Below are positions 9,002 to 17,690 of a stretch of 64,000 nucleotides of DNA, piece after piece. The notes beneath the pieces are model-generated. The model ran no database searches, was not told the DNA's origin, and worked only from the letters and a program-made list of their open reading frames with translations. Numbering within the stretch: the first letter of the stretch is position 1; every line of letters begins with the position of its first letter. The stretch is from an uncultured Prevotellaceae bacterium (GTDB lineage Bacteria > Bacteroidota > Bacteroidia > Bacteroidales > Bacteroidaceae): the NCBI GenBank assembly GCA_900315075.1, contig OMXV01000016.1, forward strand, positions 19,651-83,650. Reading direction: 5' to 3'. The position numbers and the translations under genes are program-made.

Positions 9002-10531
9002 TTAAAAAGACTCATCTGAAGTTAATAAGAGAGCAGTATTAGCATTTTCAACCATTTCTTTGTCATCCAATTTTTCAGCTATTTCCTTGGCCATATTGAA
9101 ATAATGCTGTGCCAATTTTCTGTTTATATTATAACAATAATAATAAATGCCGAGTCGATAAGCTGCATCCATCTGCAAATCAACGTATGACGTATCATTG
9201 GTTTCCACAACCTTTGTAAAATAGTCTATTGCTTTTTGATTATATTTATCGTTTTTTGTCATATTACGTGTAATATATTCCACTTCTTTATCCTCTACAC
9301 TTTTGTTTCCAATTTCCACACCTAACATTTTTTTTCTTTTTATAGAAAGTGTGTCGGAGTAACATCCATAAGTAAAGGCCACCTCATAGTATGCCGGTAT
9401 ATAGTTATTTACCCTTGCCAATGAGTCCATGCGCTGCAAGCCAACTCTTACGCTATCAGGATACTGGCTATTGAGCAATCGCCGTGCATCGTCGTATGCC
9501 TTCTCTACGGGTATCCCCTTGACCACATTCTCTGTGGTCTTTGGATTGTTCATCAAAAACATCACCACCACCGCGATAGCAGCAACGACGAGTGCCAAAG
9601 CGACAATTGGCATGAATTTTGTCTTTTTCTTGTTTTTCAGAGGAAAAGTCTTCTCGCTGGCAGCCTCTTCTATCTCTGCAGCCGTAGGGCGTTTCTGCGG
9701 GTCGTACGAGAGGCACTCTATGATGAGCCGTTTGATGCCTGCATCCACATTCTCCCCCCCGAAGTCGGGCATGGTTGTCTCGTTTGTCTGTGCCTGCCCC
9801 CCAATCTCACCGTATGGCAGTTTTCCCATGACGATTTCATAGAGTGTAGCCCCTAATGCCCAGATATCGCTGCTCCTGTCGGGTTGATTGTTGGGTTCAA
9901 ATCTCTCGGGGGCCATGTATGCAATGGTTCCGCTCACGTCATTGCAATATTCACTGTCCTTGGCCTGCCCCGACTTGCTACTAATGCCGAAATCCGTGAG
10001 GGCATAGTTGCCGTCGTCGCCGATGAGCACATTTGCCGGTTTCACATCTTGGTGTATTATGGGTGGTGTGAGGGCATGGAGATAAGCCAGTCCTGCGGCT
10101 ACGTCGTGTATGTATCTCCAAAGTTCATCGTTGTCTTTCATCCTGCCTACGAACTGCTCAGACGACCCCTTGCGATAGTATGGCATCACTAGATATGGAG
10201 TTTCCTGGTAAATAGAGAAGTTGTATGGCTGTAGCAGGTTGGTGTGATGGCAGTTATAAACGATGGTGTATTCTTCACGGAATCTTCGCTCTCCCTCGAT
10301 GTCGAGAGCGTTTTGTGGTCGATACACCTTGATGGCCACCTTCATGCCCATTCTTTCGGGGAATGTGGGGTCGAATGTGTCTTCCTCGTCATCCTCACCA
10401 GTAGGCACGGTGTTCATATCAATAGCTAACCATACGTCAGCTGTGCCGCCATCTGTGCTCAGAGACCGCAGCATCTTGTATCGTCCGTCGAAGAGTTCGT
10501 TGTTATTTACGTCGATTTCTATTTTTGACAT
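9002..10531 (-). CDS. Transmembrane Ser/Thr protein kinase with C-terminal TPR-like region
   Basis: 509 residues. The kinase domain spans about 12-290: a glycine-rich loop (STDGGTADVW), VAIK with Lys68, catalytic loop HQDVKPANVL with Asp162, DFG at 180-182, GTIAYMAPER (activation segment) and SDIWALGATLYEI. The catalytic loop has HQD rather than HRD, so it is a non-RD kinase that may not need activation-loop phosphorylation. One membrane helix (about 309-329, VALALVVAAIAVVVMFL) follows, then about 180 residues, probably periplasmic, with helical repeat character. The start overlaps the end of the Sel1 gene by 29 bases, which suggests coupled translation. It is a paralogue of the kinase at 16161. 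Likely substrates are T6SS components or the FHA partner, by analogy with PpkA. Confidence 0.92.
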   Translation of the reverse strand: MSKIEIDVNNNELFDGRYKMLRSLSTDGGTADVWLAIDMNTVPTGEDDEEDTFDPTFPERMGMKVAIKVYRPQNALDIEGERRFREEYTIVYNCHHTNLLQPYNFSIYQETPYLVMPYYRKGSSEQFVGRMKDNDELWRYIHDVAAGLAYLHALTPPIIHQDVKPANVLIGDDGNYALTDFGISSKSGQAKDSEYCNDVSGTIAYMAPERFEPNNQPDRSSDIWALGATLYEIVMGKLPYGEIGGQAQTNETTMPDFGGENVDAGIKRLIIECLSYDPQKRPTAAEIEEAASEKTFPLKNKKKTKFMPIVALALVVAAIAVVVMFLMNNPKTTENVVKGIPVEKAYDDARRLLNSQYPDSVRVGLQRMDSLARVNNYIPAYYEVAFTYGCYSDTLSIKRKKMLGVEIGNKSVEDKEVEYITRNMTKNDKYNQKAIDYFTKVVETNDTSYVDLQMDAAYRLGIYYYCYNINRKLAQHYFNMAKEIAEKLDDKEMVENANTALLLTSDESF

Positions 10532-11435
10532 TTTTTATATTATTATTCTTGTGCTTTTTTATCAGTTCAACCTGTAGGTTTTCGGTCTGGTTTTCTTGTG
10601 TGTTCTTTTGTGTTTTCTCAGGCACATTTCTATCATCGCCGTTATCATCTTCATTGTCCCCAATCTTCTCGTTCTGGCTATCGTTCCAATATCTTTCCAC
10701 CTCCTCTTCGGTAAAGCCATAATTATCGATATAATTTTTGGCTATCTCGTCGTCATTGTCGGCAGCCGTCAAGAACCATTCTTTGGCCAAAGTCAGGTCC
10801 TGTTCCACACCATATCCATATAGCAAGCACAGTCCCACACCCGTTTGTGCTTCAGGCAATCCCTTTTTTGCTGCGCTTAGATAGAGCAACGCTGCCCTCT
10901 CAGGGTCTGACTCAACTCCGCACCATCCATCCTTATAGACACGTGCGAGCAAGAACTCTCCCATGGCACTTTCCAATTTTTCTGCCTGAAGCAGATATTC
11001 CAAGGCCTCTTCCGAATCTAAATCTATTGTGAGATAGCAATATCCAAGTAGCGCCTTTGCATCCGGGTATTGGTCGCAGGGTAGTTTCTCCAGATAGCCC
11101 ATCCCCTCTTTCATATCTTCGTCATCTCCAGAGTATATTTTTCTGCTGCCTAATATATACGCTGCATCATAGTTTCTCTTTGCAGCCTTTTCCAGCTCTT
11201 CATCGCTCATATTTTCCAACGCCTTCGTCTGTTCGGTCTTTCTCACATAGAAATTGGTTCGTTGTAGAGTTTTTTTACTTTTTTTATTCCTATAGATTAC
11301 TTCCTTTTTGTAAGTATCCTTTGCTACCGGCTTGACGGGAGGGCGGAACCAGGATGGAGCATCTTGCGCATATGCCAATGCACACACCGACATCATGATC
11401 CATACAAGGATGTTTTTTCTCAGAAATGTTAACAT
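10503..11435 (-). CDS. Secreted Sel1-like repeat protein
   Basis: 310 residues with a signal peptide (MLTFLRKNILVWIMMSVCALAYAQ). From about residue 95 to 235 there are Sel1/TPR-type helical repeats (AKALLGYCYLTIDLDSEEAL, EFLLARVYKDGWCGVESDPE, AQTGVGLCLLYGYGVEQDLT). The C-terminus is a highly charged Asp/Glu/Asn-rich and then basic tail. Sel1 repeats are protein-interaction scaffolds, often in signal transduction. Its last 29 bases overlap the kinase start, so the two products are probably made together and may interact across the membrane: the Sel1 protein in the periplasm and the kinase's extracytoplasmic part. Confidence 0.78.
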   Translation of the reverse strand: MLTFLRKNILVWIMMSVCALAYAQDAPSWFRPPVKPVAKDTYKKEVIYRNKKSKKTLQRTNFYVRKTEQTKALENMSDEELEKAAKRNYDAAYILGSRKIYSGDDEDMKEGMGYLEKLPCDQYPDAKALLGYCYLTIDLDSEEALEYLLQAEKLESAMGEFLLARVYKDGWCGVESDPERAALLYLSAAKKGLPEAQTGVGLCLLYGYGVEQDLTLAKEWFLTAADNDDEIAKNYIDNYGFTEEEVERYWNDSQNEKIGDNEDDNGDDRNVPEKTQKNTQENQTENLQVELIKKHKNNNIKNVKNRNRRK

Positions 11436-11466
11436 AATTATTTGATTTTAAATGCTGCAGATTCGT

Positions 11467-11772
11467 TCATACTGATAATATTGGTGTATTCATACCAATA
11501 CCTGTGACTTTATATTTTACATTCTTATAAGTAATACTTGACGGGATAACGATATCTCCTTTATAGTCTTTTTCATTAAGAACAATCCTCTCCGTTATAA
11601 TATATGGATCTGGTGGCGGTGGAAATTCACGAAACTATGACAAAGTCATAGTTACCGTTTTCATGGCTTTGTCGAGTTCGTAGCGAAGACCATTGACGGT
11701 CACTTCATTCTGCGCCATCATCGTCATGGGGAGAATGGCAAGCAACACGAATAAGATATAAAGTTTCTTCAT
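11467..11772 (-). pseudogene. Truncated BspA-like surface protein remnant with in-frame TAG
   Basis: The minus-strand frame starts at the ATG at 11772 with a signal peptide (MKKLYILFVLLAILPMTMMAQ) and a BspA-type N-terminus (NEVTVNGLRYELDKAMKTVT). It meets TAG at 11635-11637 after 45 codons, then continues in the same frame for 55 codons (FREFPPPPDPYIITERIVLN, then KDYKGDIVIPSSITYKNVKY) to TGA at 11467-11469. Both halves match the usual start of BspA-like leucine-rich surface proteins, whose genes are normally far longer. The best reading is a decayed third copy next to two intact relatives. Suppression of the amber codon or a short secreted 45-residue product cannot be excluded. Confidence 0.6.
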
Positions 11773-11816
11773 AATAGTTTTGAACTTTTGTTACATATAG
11801 GTTATTTGACGACATC

Positions 11817-14800
11817 CTACTTCACCACTACTTTCCTGCCATTTACGATGTAGATGCCGGCGGGGAGTCCTGTGACGGCTTCAGAAGACGAGACAACATT
11901 GACTTCACGGACAACCTGCCCTGAGAGGTTGACCACTCGGTAGGTGCCAGGCTGGTAGTTGGAGACATCGGGCAGTGTGGGCAACAGCGGCAGGCCCGTA
12001 GGCATGTCGTCAAAGATGATGAAGTCGGCATTGGTGCCGTTGGAGTTGATAATGTATGCCTCGAAAGGATGCACATTGCGGAGTTCGTGGACAAAGGCAC
12101 TGCCTTGTTCGTAATCGGTATTATCCTTATTGAAAACCTCCACATACTGGTTATACACATTGAGTGCATTGATACCGTTCTTGGCCTTCCATTGGAACGT
12201 TGGGATAAAGGTGCGGTTGTTGTAAGCTGCCTGAATGAGGTCGGCTGAGCTCTTCACCGTGGCATCCTTGGCCGAGAAAGTCACCTCGCCACCGAGGTTA
12301 TACTCGTTGTCATAAGCGTCGTTGTTGGGCATGGAGATAATGTAGGGCGTATTGGCCTTGATTTCGCCTACTTTATTCCATCCGTTGGTGTTCTTCGAGG
12401 AATATTCAAATAGCCAGAAAGGTTTCTTATTCAGATTTTTGCTGTAATTGGCAAAAGGTGTGAGGTCGCCCTTGGTGCTGTGTTTGATGCTCTTCACGTC
12501 GAACGGCAATGCAATGGTTTCCCATCCCATGCTGTTTTTGTCGATTCCACTTTCCATCTGATAGCGGTGAGTATAACTGATTTCCTTGGCAGTGAAACTC
12601 TTAGGGCAATAGAAGTTGTTGCCACCCTCAGCATCGGTGAGTATGATTTTTTCGGCCCTATTATTATCAACGACGTTCTGAATGGAGGTCTTATTATAAC
12701 TCTTTGCTGGCACATACAACAGGAAGTTGGGGTTGTCCATCCCCTCGAGGATGTTGTCGTTGATATTCACATTACCCTGCACTTCCAAGGCACAGATGTT
12801 TTCGCTCCCGGAGAAAAGTCCTTTGCCTATGGTTTGCACACTCGACGGCAACGACACAGCCAACAGGTCGGGACATAGGCTAAAAGCATGGTCACCCACC
12901 TCAACCACCTCATGATAGCCATCCTCATAGAAACTTTCGGGTATTGACACCGTACCCTCACAGTCGCCAAAGAGCATCCTAACATTTTGACGGTTGTTCT
13001 CATCGATAATGCCGTATGTAATTCCATCGTGGGTTATCGCTTCCTGCCATTTAACAAATAAAACGCTCAGATCTGTGTCATGAGTGAGTGTAAAAGGAAA
13101 GCACTGCTGTAAGTCGGGAAGAGAATGATTGTTATTTGCGGTACCGCCGAATTGGTTGGCCCAGTCATCGAACATTATATCATTCGTGATGTCCTTTCTA
13201 TCCAGGATGACTTTCACCGGACTACACCAATACCTTGGACTTGTTTCCCAATTCTCATAACCGTCCATACTAACCCAAATGACTTCTCCCTCTTCAAATT
13301 CTCCATATCCCTTGCTGTTGGGACCAACCTCAAAAGCCCCACTATCCGCACGTTTCACTCTTCGTGGAGAAAATGCAGGAGCTTCACCATACGGATCCTC
13401 TGTTCCTATATATAACGTACCTTCTCCCACCGACTCGGCTGTCACCATAAATTTGGATTTATTTGAGAAAGTGACCTCCACCATGGTGGTGTCCTTAATA
13501 AGATACTCAAGTGGATATGGATTACTATAATTATCGATTTTGTTCCCGTTGATGATTACTTCCTCTGTCGTGTGATTAACATCTGGCTTGAAATACAGCA
13601 ATCCGTACATACCACTCCATATAGTAAAGGTCTTGGAACCTAAACGCACGTCATCATTATACCAGCCTACCGTTCCACCTCCACTGGCCTTGATAGTGAG
13701 TTTTCTGGTCCTGTCGCTTTCTGCAACAGACTTAAAGTCCTTCCATCCGGCGGCGGCTGTGTAGGCGTTCTTGCATTTCGTGGGCACCAAGAGTGTGGTG
13801 TTCTTCTGATGGGTGAAAGCATCTGTTCCTAATATTGCTGGCGTCTTTGTACGCATTCTGAGATAGTTGATATTCGGACAACCGCTGAAGGCTCCGTCGC
13901 CAATCTCTTGGAGTGATTCGCCAGGAAACTCCACATATTCTAAATTCGGGCAGTTCACGAATGCCTCGGTGCGGATTCTCTTGAGGGTTTTTGGGAGGAT
14001 AATATACTCTACCTCACCATAGGACGTATAACTATACTGTCCTGTAGGTTTATTATAATAACCACCATTCTCATCTTCCACTGTTATCGTCTCTATACCA
14101 TCATAGTTGAAATGCCATCCTAAAAAAGCCTGCTCCATGATTTCGGTCACGGTGTAGTTTTTCCCATTGTAGATAATGTTATCCGGAATTTGAATGGCTC
14201 CACTATAATGGTTTCCCCATCCTTCATACATTCCCTGAGGAATAGCCCCAAGTGGTCCTGTATGTTCCATCGTTCCTCTATTCGAGTACCAATAGTTTCC
14301 GTACAACTCCCTACTATAAGTAACGTATGCCTCGTTGCCACAAAGCAGGTAATTGATGCCGTTGACAGTGGTTTTGTCATCGGGGAAGACCACTTCCACG
14401 GTGGTATTCTTTGTGATATTCCCAAGATTCACATGATGCCATTCATTGCGTATTTCCGCTGCATCCATGAGAATTTCCTCTTTATCTCCCACCTCAATCG
14501 TATCACCTAAACCATGTGCGTTGAGACGGTATTTGCTGGTCATATCGACTCCATTCACCAGTAATTTGATTACATTGTCGCCATAGATATAGAGTGTAGG
14601 AGAGTCACCTTCTGACACAGTGAATTGCTCAGTACCACTGATGTCTGAATACTCATCATTGAAACTCACCACATTTCCACCCATCCAACTATCATCAAAA
14701 GTGGCACCTCTGTTTCCAGTCACTTTGATTGTAAGCGTGAATTGCTTAGCCAGTGTATGGGCAGATGTCATGAATGTACCTACGATAAGCATGGTGAGGA

Positions 14801-14834
14801 TGAAAAGTATCCTATAGGAGATAATATTATTCAT
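11817..14834 (-). CDS. BspA-like leucine-rich surface protein with T9SS-type C-terminal tail
   Basis: 1005 residues, signal peptide at 1-30 (ending SAHTLAKQ). Two blocks of LRR_5/BspA-type repeats are visible, for example VTEIMEQAFLGW, YIILPKTLKRIRTEAFVNCP and HEVVEVGDHAFSLCPDLLAV. Between them lie beta-rich domains of the type with TVEVVF/TMVEVTF edges. The final residues (YRVVNLSGQVVREV, then LPAGIYIVNGRKVVVK) resemble a type A T9SS sorting tail, so it is likely exported by T9SS and surface-attached or released. About 400 C-terminal residues are close to those of the protein at 17691, showing duplication. BspA-like proteins mediate binding to host or bacterial partners. Whether this one has any role in T6SS contact is unknown; it is placed here by operon position. 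Confidence 0.82.
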   Translation of the reverse strand: MNNIISYRILFILTMLIVGTFMTSAHTLAKQFTLTIKVTGNRGATFDDSWMGGNVVSFNDEYSDISGTEQFTVSEGDSPTLYIYGDNVIKLLVNGVDMTSKYRLNAHGLGDTIEVGDKEEILMDAAEIRNEWHHVNLGNITKNTTVEVVFPDDKTTVNGINYLLCGNEAYVTYSRELYGNYWYSNRGTMEHTGPLGAIPQGMYEGWGNHYSGAIQIPDNIIYNGKNYTVTEIMEQAFLGWHFNYDGIETITVEDENGGYYNKPTGQYSYTSYGEVEYIILPKTLKRIRTEAFVNCPNLEYVEFPGESLQEIGDGAFSGCPNINYLRMRTKTPAILGTDAFTHQKNTTLLVPTKCKNAYTAAAGWKDFKSVAESDRTRKLTIKASGGGTVGWYNDDVRLGSKTFTIWSGMYGLLYFKPDVNHTTEEVIINGNKIDNYSNPYPLEYLIKDTTMVEVTFSNKSKFMVTAESVGEGTLYIGTEDPYGEAPAFSPRRVKRADSGAFEVGPNSKGYGEFEEGEVIWVSMDGYENWETSPRYWCSPVKVILDRKDITNDIMFDDWANQFGGTANNNHSLPDLQQCFPFTLTHDTDLSVLFVKWQEAITHDGITYGIIDENNRQNVRMLFGDCEGTVSIPESFYEDGYHEVVEVGDHAFSLCPDLLAVSLPSSVQTIGKGLFSGSENICALEVQGNVNINDNILEGMDNPNFLLYVPAKSYNKTSIQNVVDNNRAEKIILTDAEGGNNFYCPKSFTAKEISYTHRYQMESGIDKNSMGWETIALPFDVKSIKHSTKGDLTPFANYSKNLNKKPFWLFEYSSKNTNGWNKVGEIKANTPYIISMPNNDAYDNEYNLGGEVTFSAKDATVKSSADLIQAAYNNRTFIPTFQWKAKNGINALNVYNQYVEVFNKDNTDYEQGSAFVHELRNVHPFEAYIINSNGTNADFIIFDDMPTGLPLLPTLPDVSNYQPGTYRVVNLSGQVVREVNVVSSSEAVTGLPAGIYIVNGRKVVVK

Positions 14835-14964
14835 AAGGCTGAAAATTGAAGATGATTAAATGAAATGTAGTTAAAAGGAAGTTTATGAGTCGTTAAAGAG
14901 ACATTTCCTATGGTAAGAGGTTAGGGGTTAGAGGTAAGAGGTAAGAGACAACTAAAGAGCAACA

Positions 14965-16086
14965 TCATTCTGGAATATAGAGTTTTGGGTTGGTGGGATG
15001 GCTGTTTTCATCGAAAAGATTGGTGATGTTGTCGGTAGGGATGAAGCAATAAAGTTTTGCCTCGATTTCTCCCCTTCCCTGTCCTACAGTCGTCAGTGGG
15101 ATTTTGATATTAAGCATGTGATTGTATCCCATGGTGGTGTTTTTGGCAATTAGACATCCTCGGAGTACGTCATCAGAGATTTCCTCGACACCAAAGAAGA
15201 GTTCGCAGTCCTTGCTTTTGCACCATGAAATCCATTTGTTTAGTGAAATAGTGAATTTCTTTTGTTTTAGTCCATAAATATTTTGCGACACATTGAGTGT
15301 GTATCCTTCGCCTGGTGTGGGTTGTAGCATGATGTTGGCACAACTCTCCATAAGATAGTTCTCGTCATTGACCAAGGTATAGGTACCCGTTCCCTCTTTC
15401 TTGAAATATAGGTTGTCGTTGATTTGCGGTGTGAGGTAAAAATTGCCCTTCATGACATAATACCCCTTCTGTGCTGTGGCTTTCAGCATAGCTCCGTCGG
15501 GATTGGCTGGCAAGGCATCTGCGTACCCCCCCTGACTGATATCCACTTGCAGCCATTTCTCGGCATCGGCTTTGTTCTCACCACTGATGAGTTGGTAGTT
15601 AGCGGGAAAATTCACTTCGACCACAATTTTGTCATTGCGTGTCCATTTAACCACGTAATGGTTGTCACTGAAACTGAGAGCGAAGTTGTCGCTCTCGCTG
15701 ATGGTGGAGATGGTGGCTATCCCTCCCCTAACAAACTTCACATGATCTTCATCGAGCATGTGGGTAGCAGGTCTACCGGCAGCGGGGAATTGAAGAGAAA
15801 GAAAATATCGCTCAAGGAAGTCGAGGATGGTTGGCTTCGACACCATCCACATCTCACTGGCAAAGAGTTTTCTTCCAACATGGGTCACAACTCCTTGGTA
15901 TAGCCGCACATGCATATCGATGTTTTTTGCACTGACTATCTGGTCGCCCTCGGCGAGGGTCTTGGTATCGATACCCAAAGCCGAGGTGAGCCGTTTGAGT
16001 TCTGCCGTGCGGTATTCCACGGCTGCGGCCTCATATGAGATCAGCAACATCAGGGCTATTAAACATGTTCTCATATTGACTTTCAT
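14965..16086 (-). CDS. Secreted protein of unknown function
   Basis: 373 residues from the ATG at 16086, chosen because it opens a signal peptide (MKVNMRTCLIALMLLISYEAAA); the open frame reaches 16224 but that part overlaps the kinase gene and has no export signal. The mature protein is mixed alpha/beta without repeats or membrane segments. I recognise no family. It lies between kinase 16161 (75 bases upstream) and BspA gene 11817, all in the same direction, so it probably belongs to the envelope part of the same transcription unit. Confidence 0.6.
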   Translation of the reverse strand: MKVNMRTCLIALMLLISYEAAAVEYRTAELKRLTSALGIDTKTLAEGDQIVSAKNIDMHVRLYQGVVTHVGRKLFASEMWMVSKPTILDFLERYFLSLQFPAAGRPATHMLDEDHVKFVRGGIATISTISESDNFALSFSDNHYVVKWTRNDKIVVEVNFPANYQLISGENKADAEKWLQVDISQGGYADALPANPDGAMLKATAQKGYYVMKGNFYLTPQINDNLYFKKEGTGTYTLVNDENYLMESCANIMLQPTPGEGYTLNVSQNIYGLKQKKFTISLNKWISWCKSKDCELFFGVEEISDDVLRGCLIAKNTTMGYNHMLNIKIPLTTVGQGRGEIEAKLYCFIPTDNITNLFDENSHPTNPKLYIPE

Positions 16087-16160
16087 AATATGTTGAGTTG
16101 ATGAGTTATTGAGTTGATGAATTATTGTGTTTTTAGGGGTGAGGTGTAGGTGATTAGGGG

Positions 16161-17555
16161 TTACAGGGAAGTAGTTTTCCCTTTTTCTACTTTTCCTTCC
16201 TTCTTGCCATCCACATTGTACCAATAACCATCGTACGGTGAACCATTATTGTAGAATGTTCCCTCAAAATAATAGCCATCTGGTTGAGTGTAACGTCCCT
16301 TGTAAATGGTATCCTTGACAAACTCACCTTCGAAAATGCCACCATTTGTATGAGTGAAGCGTGCGTGTTTATCAACTCGCCGTCCATGATCGAAATTACC
16401 AACATACACCCTGCCCGCATCATCACGAGCCTCGCCTAAACCATGTGGTTCGCCATCAAGTCGTGGTCCGGAATACGTCCAGTTTTGAGTGCGCCAGTTT
16501 TTCACTGTGTCAATGACACCCTCGGGTTCTTCGGATTGTGTTGAGACGTTGGTGTTGTCGGTAACTGTGTTATCACTCTCTTTGCTCCATGGTTTCAGTA
16601 AGAAGAAGAGTGCAGCAATGGCAGCCACGGCAACGGCGGCAAATATGGTTGTGAGCAAAGGGCTTTTCGAGGGAGTGGTCGCTTTTTCCGCTGCTTCGAG
16701 CAACTGTTCGGCGGTAGGTCGCTTAGCAGGGTCTTTGTCTAAACATGAGAGCACCAGTTTTCGGATGTCGCCAGGCACTTTTACTCCTCCGAAATCGAGT
16801 TTGACTTTGTCATTGATTTGTCCCTGTCCTCCACTCTCGCCGAATGGTGGCTTGCCGCTGATAATTTCATAAAGTGTGGCTCCAAAACCCCAGATGTCGC
16901 TCTCTTTCATCATGGTGCCAGGATTGAGGAAACGCTCGGGTGCCATATATGCGATGGTGCCACTGTATGCTCCTGCGTCGGTACTGCCATGGTGACTGCT
17001 GAAACGCGAACTGATACCGAAGTCTGTGATAGTAAAGTTGCCGCTGTCATCGATAAGCACATTGGCGGGCTTCACATCCTGATGGATGATAGGTGGCTTA
17101 AGGGCATGGAGGTATGCCAATCCAGCTGCAACGTCGTGGATATAGCGCCAGAGATCTTTTCGCTCAGTCATCTGTCCTATTAACAGCTCCGATGAACCAT
17201 TCTGGCAATATGGAAGCACCAGGTAGGGGGTTTCTTTATAGATAGAGAAATAGGTGGGCTGTAGCAGGTTGGTGTGGTGACAGTTATAGACGATTTTATA
17301 CTCATCTCGGAAGCGCTGTTCACCCTCCACGTCGAGCACATTCTGTGGTCTGTAGATTTTGATGGCAACCTTGATACCCGACTCGTCGAGGTTCTGAAGG
17401 TCATCGCCATCAACTAAGTCGGGGTTGTCGATGGTGGTGGCGTCGATGGCGAGCCACACGTCTGCGGTGCCTCCCTCAGTACTGAGGGGATGTAACATTT
17501 TATAACGACCGTCGAACAATTCGCCATTCTCGATTTCTTCTTCGATGTTTAACAT
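16161..17555 (-). CDS. Transmembrane Ser/Thr protein kinase with C-terminal MORN repeats
   Basis: 464 residues. The kinase domain (about 12-285) has the loop STEGGTADVW, VAIK with Lys66, HQDVKPANVL with Asp160, DFG at 178-180, GTIAYMAPER and SDIWGFGATLYEI. The catalytic loop is HQD, as in the paralogue at 9002. A membrane helix (about 297-317, TIFAAVAVAAIAALFFLL) is followed by MORN-type repeats (GEARDDAGRVYVGNFDHGR, GGIFEGEFVKDTIYKGRY, DGYYFEGTFYNNGSPYDGYW). With the kinase inside, the MORN part would be periplasmic. MORN repeats bind lipids or proteins, so this could be a sensor domain. Such a kinase-TM-MORN arrangement differs from the TPR-like arrangement of the other kinase, while the kinase halves are close to each other. 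Confidence 0.9.
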   Translation of the reverse strand: MLNIEEEIENGELFDGRYKMLHPLSTEGGTADVWLAIDATTIDNPDLVDGDDLQNLDESGIKVAIKIYRPQNVLDVEGEQRFRDEYKIVYNCHHTNLLQPTYFSIYKETPYLVLPYCQNGSSELLIGQMTERKDLWRYIHDVAAGLAYLHALKPPIIHQDVKPANVLIDDSGNFTITDFGISSRFSSHHGSTDAGAYSGTIAYMAPERFLNPGTMMKESDIWGFGATLYEIISGKPPFGESGGQGQINDKVKLDFGGVKVPGDIRKLVLSCLDKDPAKRPTAEQLLEAAEKATTPSKSPLLTTIFAAVAVAAIAALFFLLKPWSKESDNTVTDNTNVSTQSEEPEGVIDTVKNWRTQNWTYSGPRLDGEPHGLGEARDDAGRVYVGNFDHGRRVDKHARFTHTNGGIFEGEFVKDTIYKGRYTQPDGYYFEGTFYNNGSPYDGYWYNVDGKKEGKVEKGKTTSL

Positions 17556-17690
17556 ACGTGAGTTTGTGAGTTTATTAGTTTGTAAGTTTTTCTTCTATAG
17601 AAAATTGAAGATTGAATTTTTCTTTATTTCGAAATTTCGTTATTTCGCATTTAGACTAACAATTAACAACTTGAGCCTAAAGTCATATGC

